In this document: in pieces, positions 24,268 to 32,252 of the stretch
Layout: each line of letters starts with the position of its first letter
Position numbering within the stretch: position 1 is the first letter of the stretch
Source of the DNA: Prevotellaceae bacterium
GTDB taxonomy: Bacteria > Bacteroidota > Bacteroidia > Bacteroidales > UBA932
Length of the DNA: 32,811 bases
Assembly (NCBI GenBank): GCA_031263585.1
Contig: JAISFN010000051.1
Span: 1-32,811, forward strand
Reading direction: 5' to 3'
Notes under the pieces: model-generated
The model's database searches: none
Told to the model about the DNA's origin: nothing
What the model saw: the letters and a program-made list of their open reading frames with translations, nothing else
Program-made: the position numbers and the translations under genes

Positions 24268-25218
24268 ATGAAGAACGAAGTAAATTTCAGCGGATTACGC
24301 TTAAATGGTGTATTGATGATGGTTATAAATATCCTGATACTTGTTGCGGCTATACTGTCATTTGTTTTTATTGAAAGGTTTAAGACTCCCGCCATTATTT
24401 CCGGCATTGTGCTTATGCTCATCGACATTATAGGTTGGTTTGGGTTTGTACTGATTGAACCGAACAACTCGTGTGTGCTGGTATTTTTCGGTAAATACAG
24501 CGGAACGATTAAAAACAACGGTTTCTTTTTCGTTAATCCTTTTTACTCGAAAAAAATACTGTCGTTACGCGCTAACAACATGGACGTTGAACCGATAAAA
24601 GTGAACGACAAAATCGGCAATCCAGTGATGATTGGTTTAGTGCTGGTTTGGAAAATTGAAGATACTTACAAAGTATCGTTCGATATTGAATCGGAACAGC
24701 AGGTTGTATCTACAGCTAACAATAAATCAGGTATATCAGAGGTAAAAAAAGTAAGCCGGTATAACCACTTTGTAAAAGTGCAAAGCGATGCCGCGCTACG
24801 TAAACTAGCAGGGATGTATCCCTACGATAATTTCGACGGGGAACACGAAACGTATGAACTGACCCTACGCTCGGGAGGAGAGGAGGTTAACGAACAGCTG
24901 GAACATGAGCTTAGCGAACGTTTAGCTATTGCCGGTATAAAAGTAATTGAGGCACGCATAAACTATCTTGCTTATGCCTCGGAAATTGCGGGGGCTATGC
25001 TCCGCCGCCAGCAAGCATCAGCAATTATTGCCGCACGCGAAAAAATTGTGGAAGGAGCCGTAAGTATGGTTGAACTGGCTTTGAATAAATTATCTGAAAA
25101 TCATGTGGTTGAATTGGATGAGGAGAAAAAAGCGGCTATGGTAAGTAACCTTATGGTAGTGCTTTGCGCCGATGACAACGCCCAACCAGTAATTAATACA
25201 GGTACTTTATACCAGTAA
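24268..25218 (+). CDS. SPFH/Band 7 domain membrane protein
   Basis: The 316-residue protein has two N-terminal membrane segments (about residues 13-36 and 42-64) followed by an SPFH (stomatin/prohibitin/flotillin/HflK) domain. The domain shows [31 protein letters not shown] (seen as [16 protein letters not shown], then GFFFVNPF), [19 protein letters not shown], and the helical [21 protein letters not shown] with [16 protein letters not shown]. Such proteins form large ring-like assemblies at the membrane and often control proteases or membrane organisation; no protease partner is adjacent. The small ribbon-helix-helix gene at 25384-25578 follows on the same strand after 165 bases of repeats. 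Confidence 0.92.
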   Translation: MKNEVNFSGLRLNGVLMMVINILILVAAILSFVFIERFKTPAIISGIVLMLIDIIGWFGFVLIEPNNSCVLVFFGKYSGTIKNNGFFFVNPFYSKKILSLRANNMDVEPIKVNDKIGNPVMIGLVLVWKIEDTYKVSFDIESEQQVVSTANNKSGISEVKKVSRYNHFVKVQSDAALRKLAGMYPYDNFDGEHETYELTLRSGGEEVNEQLEHELSERLAIAGIKVIEARINYLAYASEIAGAMLRRQQASAIIAAREKIVEGAVSMVELALNKLSENHVVELDEEKKAAMVSNLMVVLCADDNAQPVINTGTLYQ

Positions 25219-25246
25219 ACGAGAGTATATGACAATATAGTGATAT

Positions 25247-25340
25247 GCTAATGTGCTTATTTGCTAATGTGCTTATTTGCTGATTGTAATATGCATGTTG
25301 CGATTTTTTGCACATCGCAATTAACAAATCTAATTAAAAA
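25247..25340. repeat. Tandem 16-bp repeat plus inverted family C repeat
   Basis: GCTAATGTGCTTATTT occurs twice in perfect tandem (25247-25262 and 25263-25278) with a partial third unit. It is followed by a hairpin, TTGCGAT at 25298-25304 with ATCGCAA at 25314-25320. From about 25283 to 25340 the sequence resembles, in reverse, the repeats at 13908-13970 and 15187-15240. Confidence 0.7.
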
Positions 25341-25383
25341 TGTCATGTATCTTGATGTCAATTTCAAAATAAATTGAACTAAA

Positions 25384-25578
25384 ATGTCTGCCAAAGAGAA
25401 TAAAACAAAATCTTTTGTTTTGCGTATAGACGAGAATACATTCAAGTCCATTGAAAAATGGGCTGCCGATGAATTCCGAAGCGTAAATGGGCAAATGCAA
25501 TGGATTATTGAACAGACCTTAAAAAAAAGCGGACGACTGAAAAACAAGAAACAAACAGATTCAACAGATAAAGAATAA
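25384..25578 (+). CDS. Small ribbon-helix-helix (Arc-like) protein
   Basis: The 64-residue protein has the Arc/MetJ-type pattern: a beta strand KSFVLRID at about residues 9-16, helix 1 (ENTFKSIEKWAADEF), a turn with Ser-Val-Asn-Gly, helix 2 (QMQWIIEQTLKKS) and a basic tail. Such proteins bind DNA as dimers through the paired strands. No toxin gene follows directly; the next gene is a permease after 133 bases. It lies on the same strand downstream of the SPFH gene, a pairing that suggests but does not prove a linked function. The composition is Lys-rich and the reading frame is well separated from repeats on both sides. Confidence 0.78.
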   Translation: MSAKENKTKSFVLRIDENTFKSIEKWAADEFRSVNGQMQWIIEQTLKKSGRLKNKKQTDSTDKE

Positions 25579-25677
25579 CAGAAAACCAACACTTTTGGGC
25601 GAAATAAAAATGTGCTAATGTGCGACTTTTTTAATTAGCCAATTAAGTCGTGATACCTGATACTTATAAAATTATTA

Positions 25678-25685
25678 TACTTTTG
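25678..25685 (+). promoter_or_regulatory. Possible -7 box ahead of the permease gene
   Basis: TACTTTTG fits TAnnTTTG and lies 26 bases before the TTG start codon at 25712. No clear -33 TTTG was seen, so the leader would be short and this is only a candidate. Confidence 0.35.
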
Positions 25686-25711
25686 CACATAATCACTTTT
25701 AACGTATCTAT

Positions 25712-26956
25712 TTGAATACCGAATTTTTTATTGCCAAACGGCTGTCATACAGCAGATCAACTGATGACCACATATCACGGTTAATGTCCCGCATTGCGAC
25801 TGTTAGCATTAGCTTGAGCCTAGCCGTAATGATTATCTCGGTGGCTGTGCTAACCGGATTCAAACAGCAAATTAAAAGTAAATTGACGGGCTTTGTATCA
25901 GCTATCCAAATCAAAAACTATGATACGAATATCTCATTCGAAACCGTACCTATTGCCAATTACTATGATTTTATTCCGCAGATAAAACAGATTAAGGGGG
26001 TAAAACAAGTACAGCAATATGCAACTAAAGGCGGTATTATTAAAACCGACGAAGAAATACAAGGGGTTGTATTAAATGGCGTTGCTACCGATTTCGACTG
26101 GAATTTCTTTAAGTCGTATCTGGTAGACGGAGAAATATTCGAGGTAAACGACAGTATATCCACCAATAAAGTATTGATTTCTCAATCGTTGTCATCACTA
26201 TTGAAGCTGAAAACGGGCGACAGTTTCGAAATTTATTTTGTGCAGGAGCCTGTCCGTGTCCGTAAATTTACCGTATCGGGCATATACAATACGTATTTCG
26301 AGGAGCAGGACCGTAGTTATGTTTTGTGCGATATTAAACATATACAACGCCTTAACGGATGGACAAAAAACCAAATTTCGGGCTTCGAGGTCAGTTTGCA
26401 CGACCTTAACGACTTAGGAGAAGTATATGAACAGGTTGACGATTTGGTATCGTATATAAATTTTGAAGACGGTTCGCGCCTGATTGTTTACGCTGTTGAT
26501 GAAATATTCCCCGAAATATTCAACTGGCTTAACATCTTGGATATGAACGTATGGATTATCCTTATTTTAATGCTGGCCGTATCGGGTTTTAACATGGTAT
26601 CGGGATTGTTAATCATGTTGCTGGAAAAGTCCTCGATGATAGGATTGTTTAAATCGATGGGCATGCTCAATTTCAGCCTGCAAAAAATATTTCTATATCG
26701 TTCGGGCATTATTGTGGTAAAAGGTGTGTTCTGGGGCAATATTATCGGTATCGGCTGTTGCCTGCTGCAACAACACTTCGGCATTTTCAAGCTAAACCCA
26801 GCCGATTATTACTTTTCGGTAGCTCCTGTCCAGTTACAACTGTTGCCGATACTGTTACTCAATGCATGTTCGTTTATTTCAGTACTGCTCCTGCAACTCT
26901 TACCCTCGATGTTTATTGCCAAAATCAGCCCCGATAAAACAATCCGGTTCAATTAA
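25712..26956 (+). CDS. ABC transporter permease, LolC/LolE-like (FtsX/MacB fold)
   Basis: The 414-residue protein has four membrane segments in the LolC/E arrangement: one near residues 28-50 (SISLSLAVMIISVAVL), then a large periplasmic MacB-type domain (about 55-270), and three more (about 275-300, 325-350 and 370-400). The N-terminus FIAKRLSYSRS and the helix SRIATVSISLSLAVMIISVAVLTGFKQ are typical. It probably acts in lipoprotein release to the outer membrane or in a related mechanotransmission transporter. No ATPase gene is adjacent. The start is a TTG: the in-frame TAA at 25700 leaves no ATG or GTG before the conserved N-terminus. The sequence is full length. Confidence 0.88.
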   Translation: MNTEFFIAKRLSYSRSTDDHISRLMSRIATVSISLSLAVMIISVAVLTGFKQQIKSKLTGFVSAIQIKNYDTNISFETVPIANYYDFIPQIKQIKGVKQVQQYATKGGIIKTDEEIQGVVLNGVATDFDWNFFKSYLVDGEIFEVNDSISTNKVLISQSLSSLLKLKTGDSFEIYFVQEPVRVRKFTVSGIYNTYFEEQDRSYVLCDIKHIQRLNGWTKNQISGFEVSLHDLNDLGEVYEQVDDLVSYINFEDGSRLIVYAVDEIFPEIFNWLNILDMNVWIILILMLAVSGFNMVSGLLIMLLEKSSMIGLFKSMGMLNFSLQKIFLYRSGIIVVKGVFWGNIIGIGCCLLQQHFGIFKLNPADYYFSVAPVQLQLLPILLLNACSFISVLLLQLLPSMFIAKISPDKTIRFN

Positions 26957-27014
26957 AGTTAATTGGAAATGGTATCAGGTATTAAGTATTACGTATCAAG
27001 TAGCATGACCTTTT

Positions 27015-27078
27015 TAATTAGCAAATTAGAGAATTTGAATATAATTTTCATATTTTTAATTCTCTAATTTGCTAATTA
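27015..27078. repeat. Perfect 21-bp inverted repeat between convergent genes
   Basis: The left arm at 27015-27035 begins TAATTAGCAAATTAG; the right arm at 27058-27078 ends CTAATTTGCTAATTA. The 21 bases of each arm are exact reverse complements around a 22-base AT-rich loop. It separates the convergent permease and cbpM genes and could act as a bidirectional terminator. The TTTTTAATTAG edge recurs in other gaps of the window, so it may be part of a dispersed repeat. Confidence 0.85.
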
Positions 27079-27136
27079 GCTCATTAACGCTTTACGCTGT
27101 ACGTATATCATACTTCATAATTAACTTATCTAAAAA

Positions 27137-27427
27137 TCATTGCCCATAAATGTGAAGTTTATTCCGCAGCTCGTTAATCTCGTTCTGCATAGTATCAATC
27201 CGTTCCAACAGGTTACGAACTACGTCAATACCTTCAACATTCAACGATAAATCGTAATGCCAGCGTATATATTTTTCCAAATCGGGCAATTGTTCAACGC
27301 TGATATATTTTTCGTTGTCAACTATTTGTATATCAATCAAATTTTCTGCATCAAGCTCCAGTAAAAATACTGGGTCGATATTGCTTTTGCGAGAATACTC
27401 GCTTATAATAATCAAATCGGCTTGCAT
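27137..27427 (-). CDS. cbpM: Chaperone modulator CbpM
   Basis: The 96-residue protein has a MerR-like helical N-terminal part (IIISEYSRKSNIDPVFLLEL, about residues 6-25), the YISVEQLPDLEKYIRWHYDL block at about 41-60 and a C-terminal coiled-coil-like helix (LLERIDTMQNEINELRNKL). CbpM binds the J domain of CbpA and blocks its action on DnaK. It directly follows the CbpA-type gene with 15 bases between, the standard cbpA-cbpM operon arrangement, which strengthens the call. Confidence 0.9.
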   Translation of the reverse strand: MQADLIIISEYSRKSNIDPVFLLELDAENLIDIQIVDNEKYISVEQLPDLEKYIRWHYDLSLNVEGIDVVRNLLERIDTMQNEINELRNKLHIYGQ

Positions 27428-27442
27428 AAAATAATGGTTTAC

Positions 27443-28345
27443 TTATGAATTTGATAATTCGCGGAATAATTCTTTTTGTTTATCGGTCAATCCGGTAGGT
27501 ATCTGTATCGAATATGTAACAATCAAATCGCCGAATTGCCCGTCCTTTTTATATACCGGGAAACCTTTCTCTTTAAGCCTTACTTTTGTTCCATTTTGTG
27601 TTTCGGGCTTAACGGTTAATTTTACTGTCCCGTCCAAAGTATCAATTGTTTGTTCTCCGCCTAATATCGCAGTGTACAGGTTTAGCGCCACTGTAATGTA
27701 CAAATCGTTATTTAGGCGTTTAAATTTGGGGTCGGCCAAAATTACAAAGCCTACGTATAAATCGCCGGCCGGCCCGCCGTTAACACCCGGAGCACCATAG
27801 CCTTTCAATTTAATTGTTTGTCCGTTATCAACGCCGGCGGGAATAGTTATGCGGATATTTTTACCGTTTATGGTAAGTACCTGTTTGTGAGTTTTAGCAG
27901 CATCGCGCAAGCTGAGTTGGAGTTCGGCATTATAGTCCTGCCCTCGGAAACCGGCTGTATGGCCGCGCGCTCCTCCCCGACTACCGAAAAGCGACTCGAA
28001 AAAATCGGAAAATTCACCGGTATCCCCGTCAAATCTCTGCGATGACCAAAAACCGTCGCCGTCTCCGCCCGGCCACTGTTGCTGCGATTGCTGTGAGCGG
28101 GCTTGTTCAAATTGGTCGGCATGTTTCCAGTTTTCGCCATAGGCATCGTATTTTTTACGTTTTTCGGGGTCGCTGAGTACTTCGTTCGCTTCATTCAATT
28201 CCTGGAATTTCCGCACAGCATCAGGGTCATTTGTATTCAAATCGGGATGTAACTTGCGTGCCAGCTTTTTATAAGCCTTTTTAATATTTTCCTGCGATGC
28301 GTTTTGATCAACGCCAAGAATTTTGTAATAATCGATATAAGCCAT
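27443..28345 (-). CDS. cbpA: DnaJ-family co-chaperone, CbpA type
   Basis: The 300-residue protein has a J domain at residues 4-68 with the HPD motif at 33-35 (KLHPDLN), a Gln/Gly-rich linker (about 75-135) containing GGDGDGF and [14 protein letters not shown], and the DnaJ C-terminal substrate-binding domains (about 140-295, [46 protein letters not shown]). The four CxxCxGxG zinc motifs of DnaJ itself are absent, so it is a class II J protein like CbpA. It stimulates DnaK ATPase on misfolded substrates and, in E. coli, binds curved DNA. CbpM follows on the same strand. Confidence 0.94.
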   Translation of the reverse strand: MAYIDYYKILGVDQNASQENIKKAYKKLARKLHPDLNTNDPDAVRKFQELNEANEVLSDPEKRKKYDAYGENWKHADQFEQARSQQSQQQWPGGDGDGFWSSQRFDGDTGEFSDFFESLFGSRGGARGHTAGFRGQDYNAELQLSLRDAAKTHKQVLTINGKNIRITIPAGVDNGQTIKLKGYGAPGVNGGPAGDLYVGFVILADPKFKRLNNDLYITVALNLYTAILGGEQTIDTLDGTVKLTVKPETQNGTKVRLKEKGFPVYKKDGQFGDLIVTYSIQIPTGLTDKQKELFRELSNS

Positions 28346-28886
28346 AGCTCAATTTATTATATAATTTATGATTTTTAAAAATGTGATAACGTGGTAAATA
28401 TGAGCTCCATTTTTGTAAATATTTAGTAGACATTATATAATTGAAGATAATATCAAATAATGAGTATCAGGTATCATAAATTTTTAATATACTAATTTGC
28501 TGATGCGCCAATGAGAGTATAAGTGACTAAACAAATCATCACATCAACAACAATCATTTTACGCTTTACCATTAACAAATAAGCATATTAGCAAAGGACA
28601 AAGGTATGAAATTATATTTTACACTGGATTCCTTGCGGTGAGCTTTGCAAAGCTCGGTTGCTTCATGTTTTGTCCTCGTAATTATGCATTTACATCATTG
28701 AGAACCGTAGGCGAAGCAATCCAGTATTTTTCATTTTTACATCAATAATTTGATACTTGATTGTTTTTCCATATGGTTACCCTATTAGTAATTAACAATA
28801 TGAGATGCATTATGTTCACTTTATATAAAATGTGAAATGTGATATATATACAATGCAAAGTGTTAATTATCTAATTAATTTTCAAT
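28346..28886. other. Intergenic region cbpA-MATE, rich in repeats
   Basis: No gene was seen in these 541 bases. It contains degenerate copies of the ATGAGTATCAGGTATCA / TTTTTAATATACTAATTTGC type seen in other gaps (about 28457-28505) and a palindromic element at 28623-28725. A CAAAGGTA at 28599-28606 is a minus-strand TACCTTTG, a possible -7 box far upstream of cbpA. Confidence 0.5.
28623..28725. repeat. Imperfect palindromic intergenic repeat, family B
   Basis: It begins ACTGGATTCCTTGCGGTGAGC and ends GGCGAAGCAATCCAGT; the outer 8 bases are exact inverted repeats. Inside lies a perfect 16-bp palindrome GAGCTTTGCAAAGCTC (28640-28655). CTGGATTGCTTCG-type elements like this are dispersed REP-like repeats in many genomes. 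A half-copy is visible at about 20339-20350. Confidence 0.65.
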
Positions 28887-30218
28887 TTAGCTAAGAATAC
28901 GCTTTTGCAGGGCTCTGAACCAGATAAACGCTACAATACCTTTCAGCATACTGGTAATGCTGATTGCCCACCAAACACCTAGTATGCCCATACCAGCTGT
29001 CGCCAGAAAAATGGCTAAAGGTATCCGTAAAATATTAAATCCTATGCTGATAATGGCAGGGGGTACTGTTCTTCCCATTCCGTAAAACAAGCCCTGCATG
29101 GTTATTTCGAGCATCATAAATATCATTGAGTACCCGTCAATCCGTAAAAAAATACCGCCCGACAAATACGCTTCGTATTCGGGCACAATAAGCGAAAAGG
29201 CTTCGTTACCCCAAAACACAAACAATATGGTGCAGAATAGGCCGAATAGCGTAGTCATTTTTAAGGTAATACGGTATGCGTTCAATACCCTTTGCTTTTT
29301 TCCGGCAGCATAATTCTGGGCAACAAAAGCGCTCAAACCGGTACTAAAGCCCTGAGAGGTATTCCAGGCAATAGCCTCAATTTGCCCTCCGGCGGTTAGA
29401 GTCATCACCCCGATGTGCCCGCCGTAAATCGAGGCTGTGCGCGCCATCAGCAAATTGATAATGGCAAATAATGAATTAAGCAAAGCAACCGGCAAACCCA
29501 GCTGAAACACCCACTTTGTGTACGAAGCCCGCAACTTTGTAAAAAATGGAAAACCGCCCAACAGTTTTCCCCTCACTTTCAATTGGTAAACAAAAAGCCC
29601 GCAAACAGTTGCCTGCGATAACCAAGTAGCCCATGCAGCGCCCGCCGTACCCATATTAAAGCCGAAAATAAAAAGAGGATCCAGCGCCATATTCATTACT
29701 AGTCCGCTACCGCTGATGTAGAAAGGAATTTTGCTGAACCCCGATGCATTGTGTATGCCGGTAAATGCAACCGAAAGAAAAACAAAGGGAAATGCCATTG
29801 ATACAATCCGTAAATATTCAACCGATTTAGTAGCTATTTCGCTATCCAGTTTAAACAAGCTGATGACGGGGTGCGCAAAAACAAAAAGCAAAAAAGTCCA
29901 GCAAAGCGAAATAATTAGGCCGATTGTAACATTATGCGAGGCATATCTGCGGGCATCGTCCATGTTGCCTGTCCCGATACTTTGCCCGACACTTACCTCC
30001 GCCCCCACTTTATTTAACAGCGAGATGGAATAGGTCATCCAGGTAAGAATACCGACAGCCCCGATTGCCGCCACCGACTCGCTGCCCAAACGCCCTACCC
30101 AGGCCATATCCGTCAGGCTATAAGCCATCTGGATAAATGACGTACCCATGATAGGAAGCGCCAAGTTAAAAAGTTGGCGGGTAATAGGCCCTTTTGTCAG
30201 GTTCTTTGCTCCTTGCAT
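28887..30218 (-). CDS. MATE family efflux transporter
   Basis: The 443-residue integral membrane protein has twelve predicted membrane segments in two similar halves, as in MatE/NorM/DinF proteins. Typical features are GPITRQLFNLALPIMGTSF at the N-terminus, YSLTDMAWVGRLGSESVAAIG (the conserved first-loop stretch), VGQSIGTGNMDDARRYASHN, and in the second half IEAIAWNTSQGFSTGLSAFVAQNYAAGKKQR. Transporters of this type export cationic compounds in exchange for Na+ or H+. The substrate cannot be told from sequence. It is a single gene on the minus strand; a possible promoter lies 27 bases upstream. Confidence 0.94.
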   Translation of the reverse strand: MQGAKNLTKGPITRQLFNLALPIMGTSFIQMAYSLTDMAWVGRLGSESVAAIGAVGILTWMTYSISLLNKVGAEVSVGQSIGTGNMDDARRYASHNVTIGLIISLCWTFLLFVFAHPVISLFKLDSEIATKSVEYLRIVSMAFPFVFLSVAFTGIHNASGFSKIPFYISGSGLVMNMALDPLFIFGFNMGTAGAAWATWLSQATVCGLFVYQLKVRGKLLGGFPFFTKLRASYTKWVFQLGLPVALLNSLFAIINLLMARTASIYGGHIGVMTLTAGGQIEAIAWNTSQGFSTGLSAFVAQNYAAGKKQRVLNAYRITLKMTTLFGLFCTILFVFWGNEAFSLIVPEYEAYLSGGIFLRIDGYSMIFMMLEITMQGLFYGMGRTVPPAIISIGFNILRIPLAIFLATAGMGILGVWWAISITSMLKGIVAFIWFRALQKRILS

Positions 30219-30244
30219 CTTAACTTTCTGTTTCTTATTTCGCG

Positions 30245-30252
30245 CAAATGTA
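30245..30252 (-). promoter_or_regulatory. Possible -7 box of the MATE gene
   Basis: Plus-strand CAAATGTA reads TACATTTG on the minus strand, matching TAnnTTTG, and lies 27 bases ahead of the MATE start codon. No clear -33 box is present at the expected distance. Confidence 0.4.
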
Positions 30253-30370
30253 AAAAGAAATTCCTATTTTTACGGCCTTATAACAAGTATAATTAAGTTC
30301 ACAAGACTATTTACTATAATCTAACGTATCTTCCGACCAAACAGTTACGGATACAAAATGTGTCGACTGA

Positions 30371-30603
30371 GCTTGCAGGCTCTCTGAAAACAAAGAACAT
30401 ATTGTTGGTTTCGAAATGTTAGGCGATGGACTTTTAGCTTTTAATAAAATATCTGACCAAACGGGAGATCCACAAATTGTTTTCGGTAATGATCGTGGCG
30501 CTATACTGGTTGGACTGATGGTGAATTTGAGTTTAGAGTTAAAATATATGTAGGTAATAAAAATGCATCTGGCAACGAATTGATAAATGCTTTCAAATTT
30601 TAA
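30371..30603 (+). pseudogene. Frameshifted remnant of an unknown small protein gene
   Basis: I do not recognise the family. After a TGA at 30368 one frame reads ENKEHIVGFEMLGDGLLAF, then NKISDQTGDPQIVFGNDR. At about 30494-30497 the sensible reading shifts frame to WRYTGWTDGEFEFRVKIYVG, then NKNASGNELINAFKF and a TAA at 30601. Both halves are protein-like (charged and aromatic residues alternate), whereas each frame alone stops or loses sense at the junction. No start codon with an obvious leader was found, so the 5' part may also be lost. It sits in a decayed accessory region upstream of a damaged lipoprotein gene. Confidence 0.4.
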
Positions 30604-30784
30604 ACAGTTTATAACACTTCAAAACATTCAGGTTCATAAATATAATCGAATACTACAGATATATATTCGGCGTAATCAATTTTGGTCATTAACTATAGCA
30701 GTCAATTGTATTTAAGCAGTTAATTTATTTGTAGATTTCGATTTATTATGTAAATCTGACGGTATTATTAACCAAAAACTGCTT
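30604..30784. other. AT-rich leader of the lipoprotein gene, no gene seen
   Basis: No coding potential was recognised. TTAATTTATTTG near 30720 resembles, but does not match, the TAnnTTTG box. A promoter for the downstream gene pair is expected here. Confidence 0.3.
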
Positions 30785-30868
30785 ATGAAACAAAAAACTC
30801 TTAACGTATGTTTATTGTTGGCTTTATTCTAAGCATTAACTGCCTGCCAAAAGGACGAACAACCGCCA
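30785..30868 (+). other. Lipoprotein signal peptide interrupted by an in-frame TAA
   Basis: The ATG at 30785 is in frame with the downstream gene and encodes MKQKTLNVCLLLALF, then TAA (30830-30832), then ALTACQKDEQPPLP. The L-T-A-C stretch is a perfect lipobox (Cys at codon 21). A TTA (Leu) changed to TAA by one base would explain it. As written, the lipoprotein leader cannot be made in one piece. Confidence 0.8.
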
Positions 30869-32248
30869 TTGCCGCCCCGAGAGAGTTTATCCGCCATGAG
30901 CATTGCCGAAGCCCGTGCATGGTTCGAGATACAAAACGCCAACAGGACTAAATCGGGCAGCCTGAATTCATTCATAGCTTTGTGGGACAGCGCCTTTGTC
31001 AGTTTTAACGAAAATTACGAAGTAGTTGAAGTCGAAATACTTGAGGAGGAGCAGGCAGTATGCTATGCCGAAGACAATTACACGGCCTACGAAAGTTCGG
31101 GCGATGGAAGTTACCGTGCATCGGTAGTGCGGTTGGTTGTTATGCGGAACCGGAACACCGGCGAAATGCTTAGCTTCAGGATGACCATTACCCCCAGCCG
31201 GAATTACCTGGAACGTTATAGCTTTAGCCCGCCCGAAAACACGTATCTCGCCAAAACCGATGATTTTGAGGGTATGGTCATGTTTCACGACCTTGAGGGC
31301 AATTATGTAAACGGCTGGGTGTTCGAAAACGGCATTGCCGTTAAAACCGTCAAGCCGCTTGCGGCAGGGGAAGGAGCCGGAACAAAGTCATACTCGTATA
31401 CCTGCTATACCGAAATATTTTATGAAATAACCTTCCATTACATAGTATGGTATTCGAACGGGGAGTTCAGTCATATCCAGTATCTGGGAAGCAGCATTAC
31501 AATTACGGGCGAATACAATATATGCTATCCCGACGGAGGCGGGGGCGACGGCAGTAGCGGAGGATATGCCCCTCCGGCTCCGCCGGATGCAAATAAGCCC
31601 AAGAACCCCTGCGACCAGTTGAACAATTATGTGGGAGTCGATACCGGCTTCTGCGCGATGATGTCGATCCTGCAATCTACAACAACTCAGCATGAGAAGG
31701 AGTTCGGCTTATTTTTGAAGAAAGTTCCCAGCGAGCAATACGGGCACGAGTTTGTAGACAAGGGAATTGAAGGACAATGCGAGATGGAGCTTTTTTACCC
31801 GGACATCCCGATCGACGGGTTTGTGCACACCCATTACGACGGTTGCGAATCGACGTTTACGGTAGGGGATATCGGCATAATGTACCAATGGTACAAAGAG
31901 GGCTTGATAAGCGATATCAAGGATTTTGTTTTTAGCGTGGTAACCAAGGATGGAGCCTATGTAGCCAAAGTGGAGGATGTAGCTAAGTTTCAAAACTTCG
32001 GCGAAAAGTTCTTAAATGATCCTATTAGTGTAAATTTTTTAGAAGGAATGTTTGGGGCTTTAAAAATCACATCGGACAATAGCATTACCGAAAACGAGAA
32101 GAATTTCATATCTTTAATGAATATTGATATTGGTAGCGGCATAAAACTCTACAAGGCGAATACGACCGATTTTTCGGGCTGGGACAGGCTCGAGCTGGAT
32201 AGTAATGAAAATGTGTTTGTTGATGATTGTGAAAAATATAAACCGTAA
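30869..32248 (+). CDS. Lipoprotein with C-terminal JAMM/MPN-like domain (signal peptide disrupted)
   Basis: This 459-residue frame is the body of a probable surface lipoprotein. The N-terminal domain (about residues 10-190) starts AEARAWFEIQN and carries NENYEVVEVEI and VVRLVVMRNRNTGEMLSF, a pattern I associate with Bacteroidota lipoproteins. A Gly/Ser/Pro linker follows (about 225-245). The C-terminal part has IDGFVHTHYDG, then FTVGDIGIMYQWYK: H320-x-H322 and T331-x-x-D334 resemble the JAMM metallopeptidase set HxH...SxxD with Thr for Ser. It may be a peptidase, but the metal site is inferred. The TTG at 30869 is only the first start after the TAA; the natural start is 30785. A small secreted-protein gene follows after four bases. 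Confidence 0.7.
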   Translation: MPPRESLSAMSIAEARAWFEIQNANRTKSGSLNSFIALWDSAFVSFNENYEVVEVEILEEEQAVCYAEDNYTAYESSGDGSYRASVVRLVVMRNRNTGEMLSFRMTITPSRNYLERYSFSPPENTYLAKTDDFEGMVMFHDLEGNYVNGWVFENGIAVKTVKPLAAGEGAGTKSYSYTCYTEIFYEITFHYIVWYSNGEFSHIQYLGSSITITGEYNICYPDGGGGDGSSGGYAPPAPPDANKPKNPCDQLNNYVGVDTGFCAMMSILQSTTTQHEKEFGLFLKKVPSEQYGHEFVDKGIEGQCEMELFYPDIPIDGFVHTHYDGCESTFTVGDIGIMYQWYKEGLISDIKDFVFSVVTKDGAYVAKVEDVAKFQNFGEKFLNDPISVNFLEGMFGALKITSDNSITENEKNFISLMNIDIGSGIKLYKANTTDFSGWDRLELDSNENVFVDDCEKYKP

Positions 32249-32252
32249 AGAC

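Noticed and set aside
25247..25320. Possible CRISPR array
   Set aside because: Only two directly adjoining 16-bp units exist, without spacers, and no cas genes are present.
28640..28655. 16-bp palindrome as a regulator-binding site
   Set aside because: It lies inside a larger REP-like inverted repeat far from either start codon, so a repeat-hairpin explanation is simpler.
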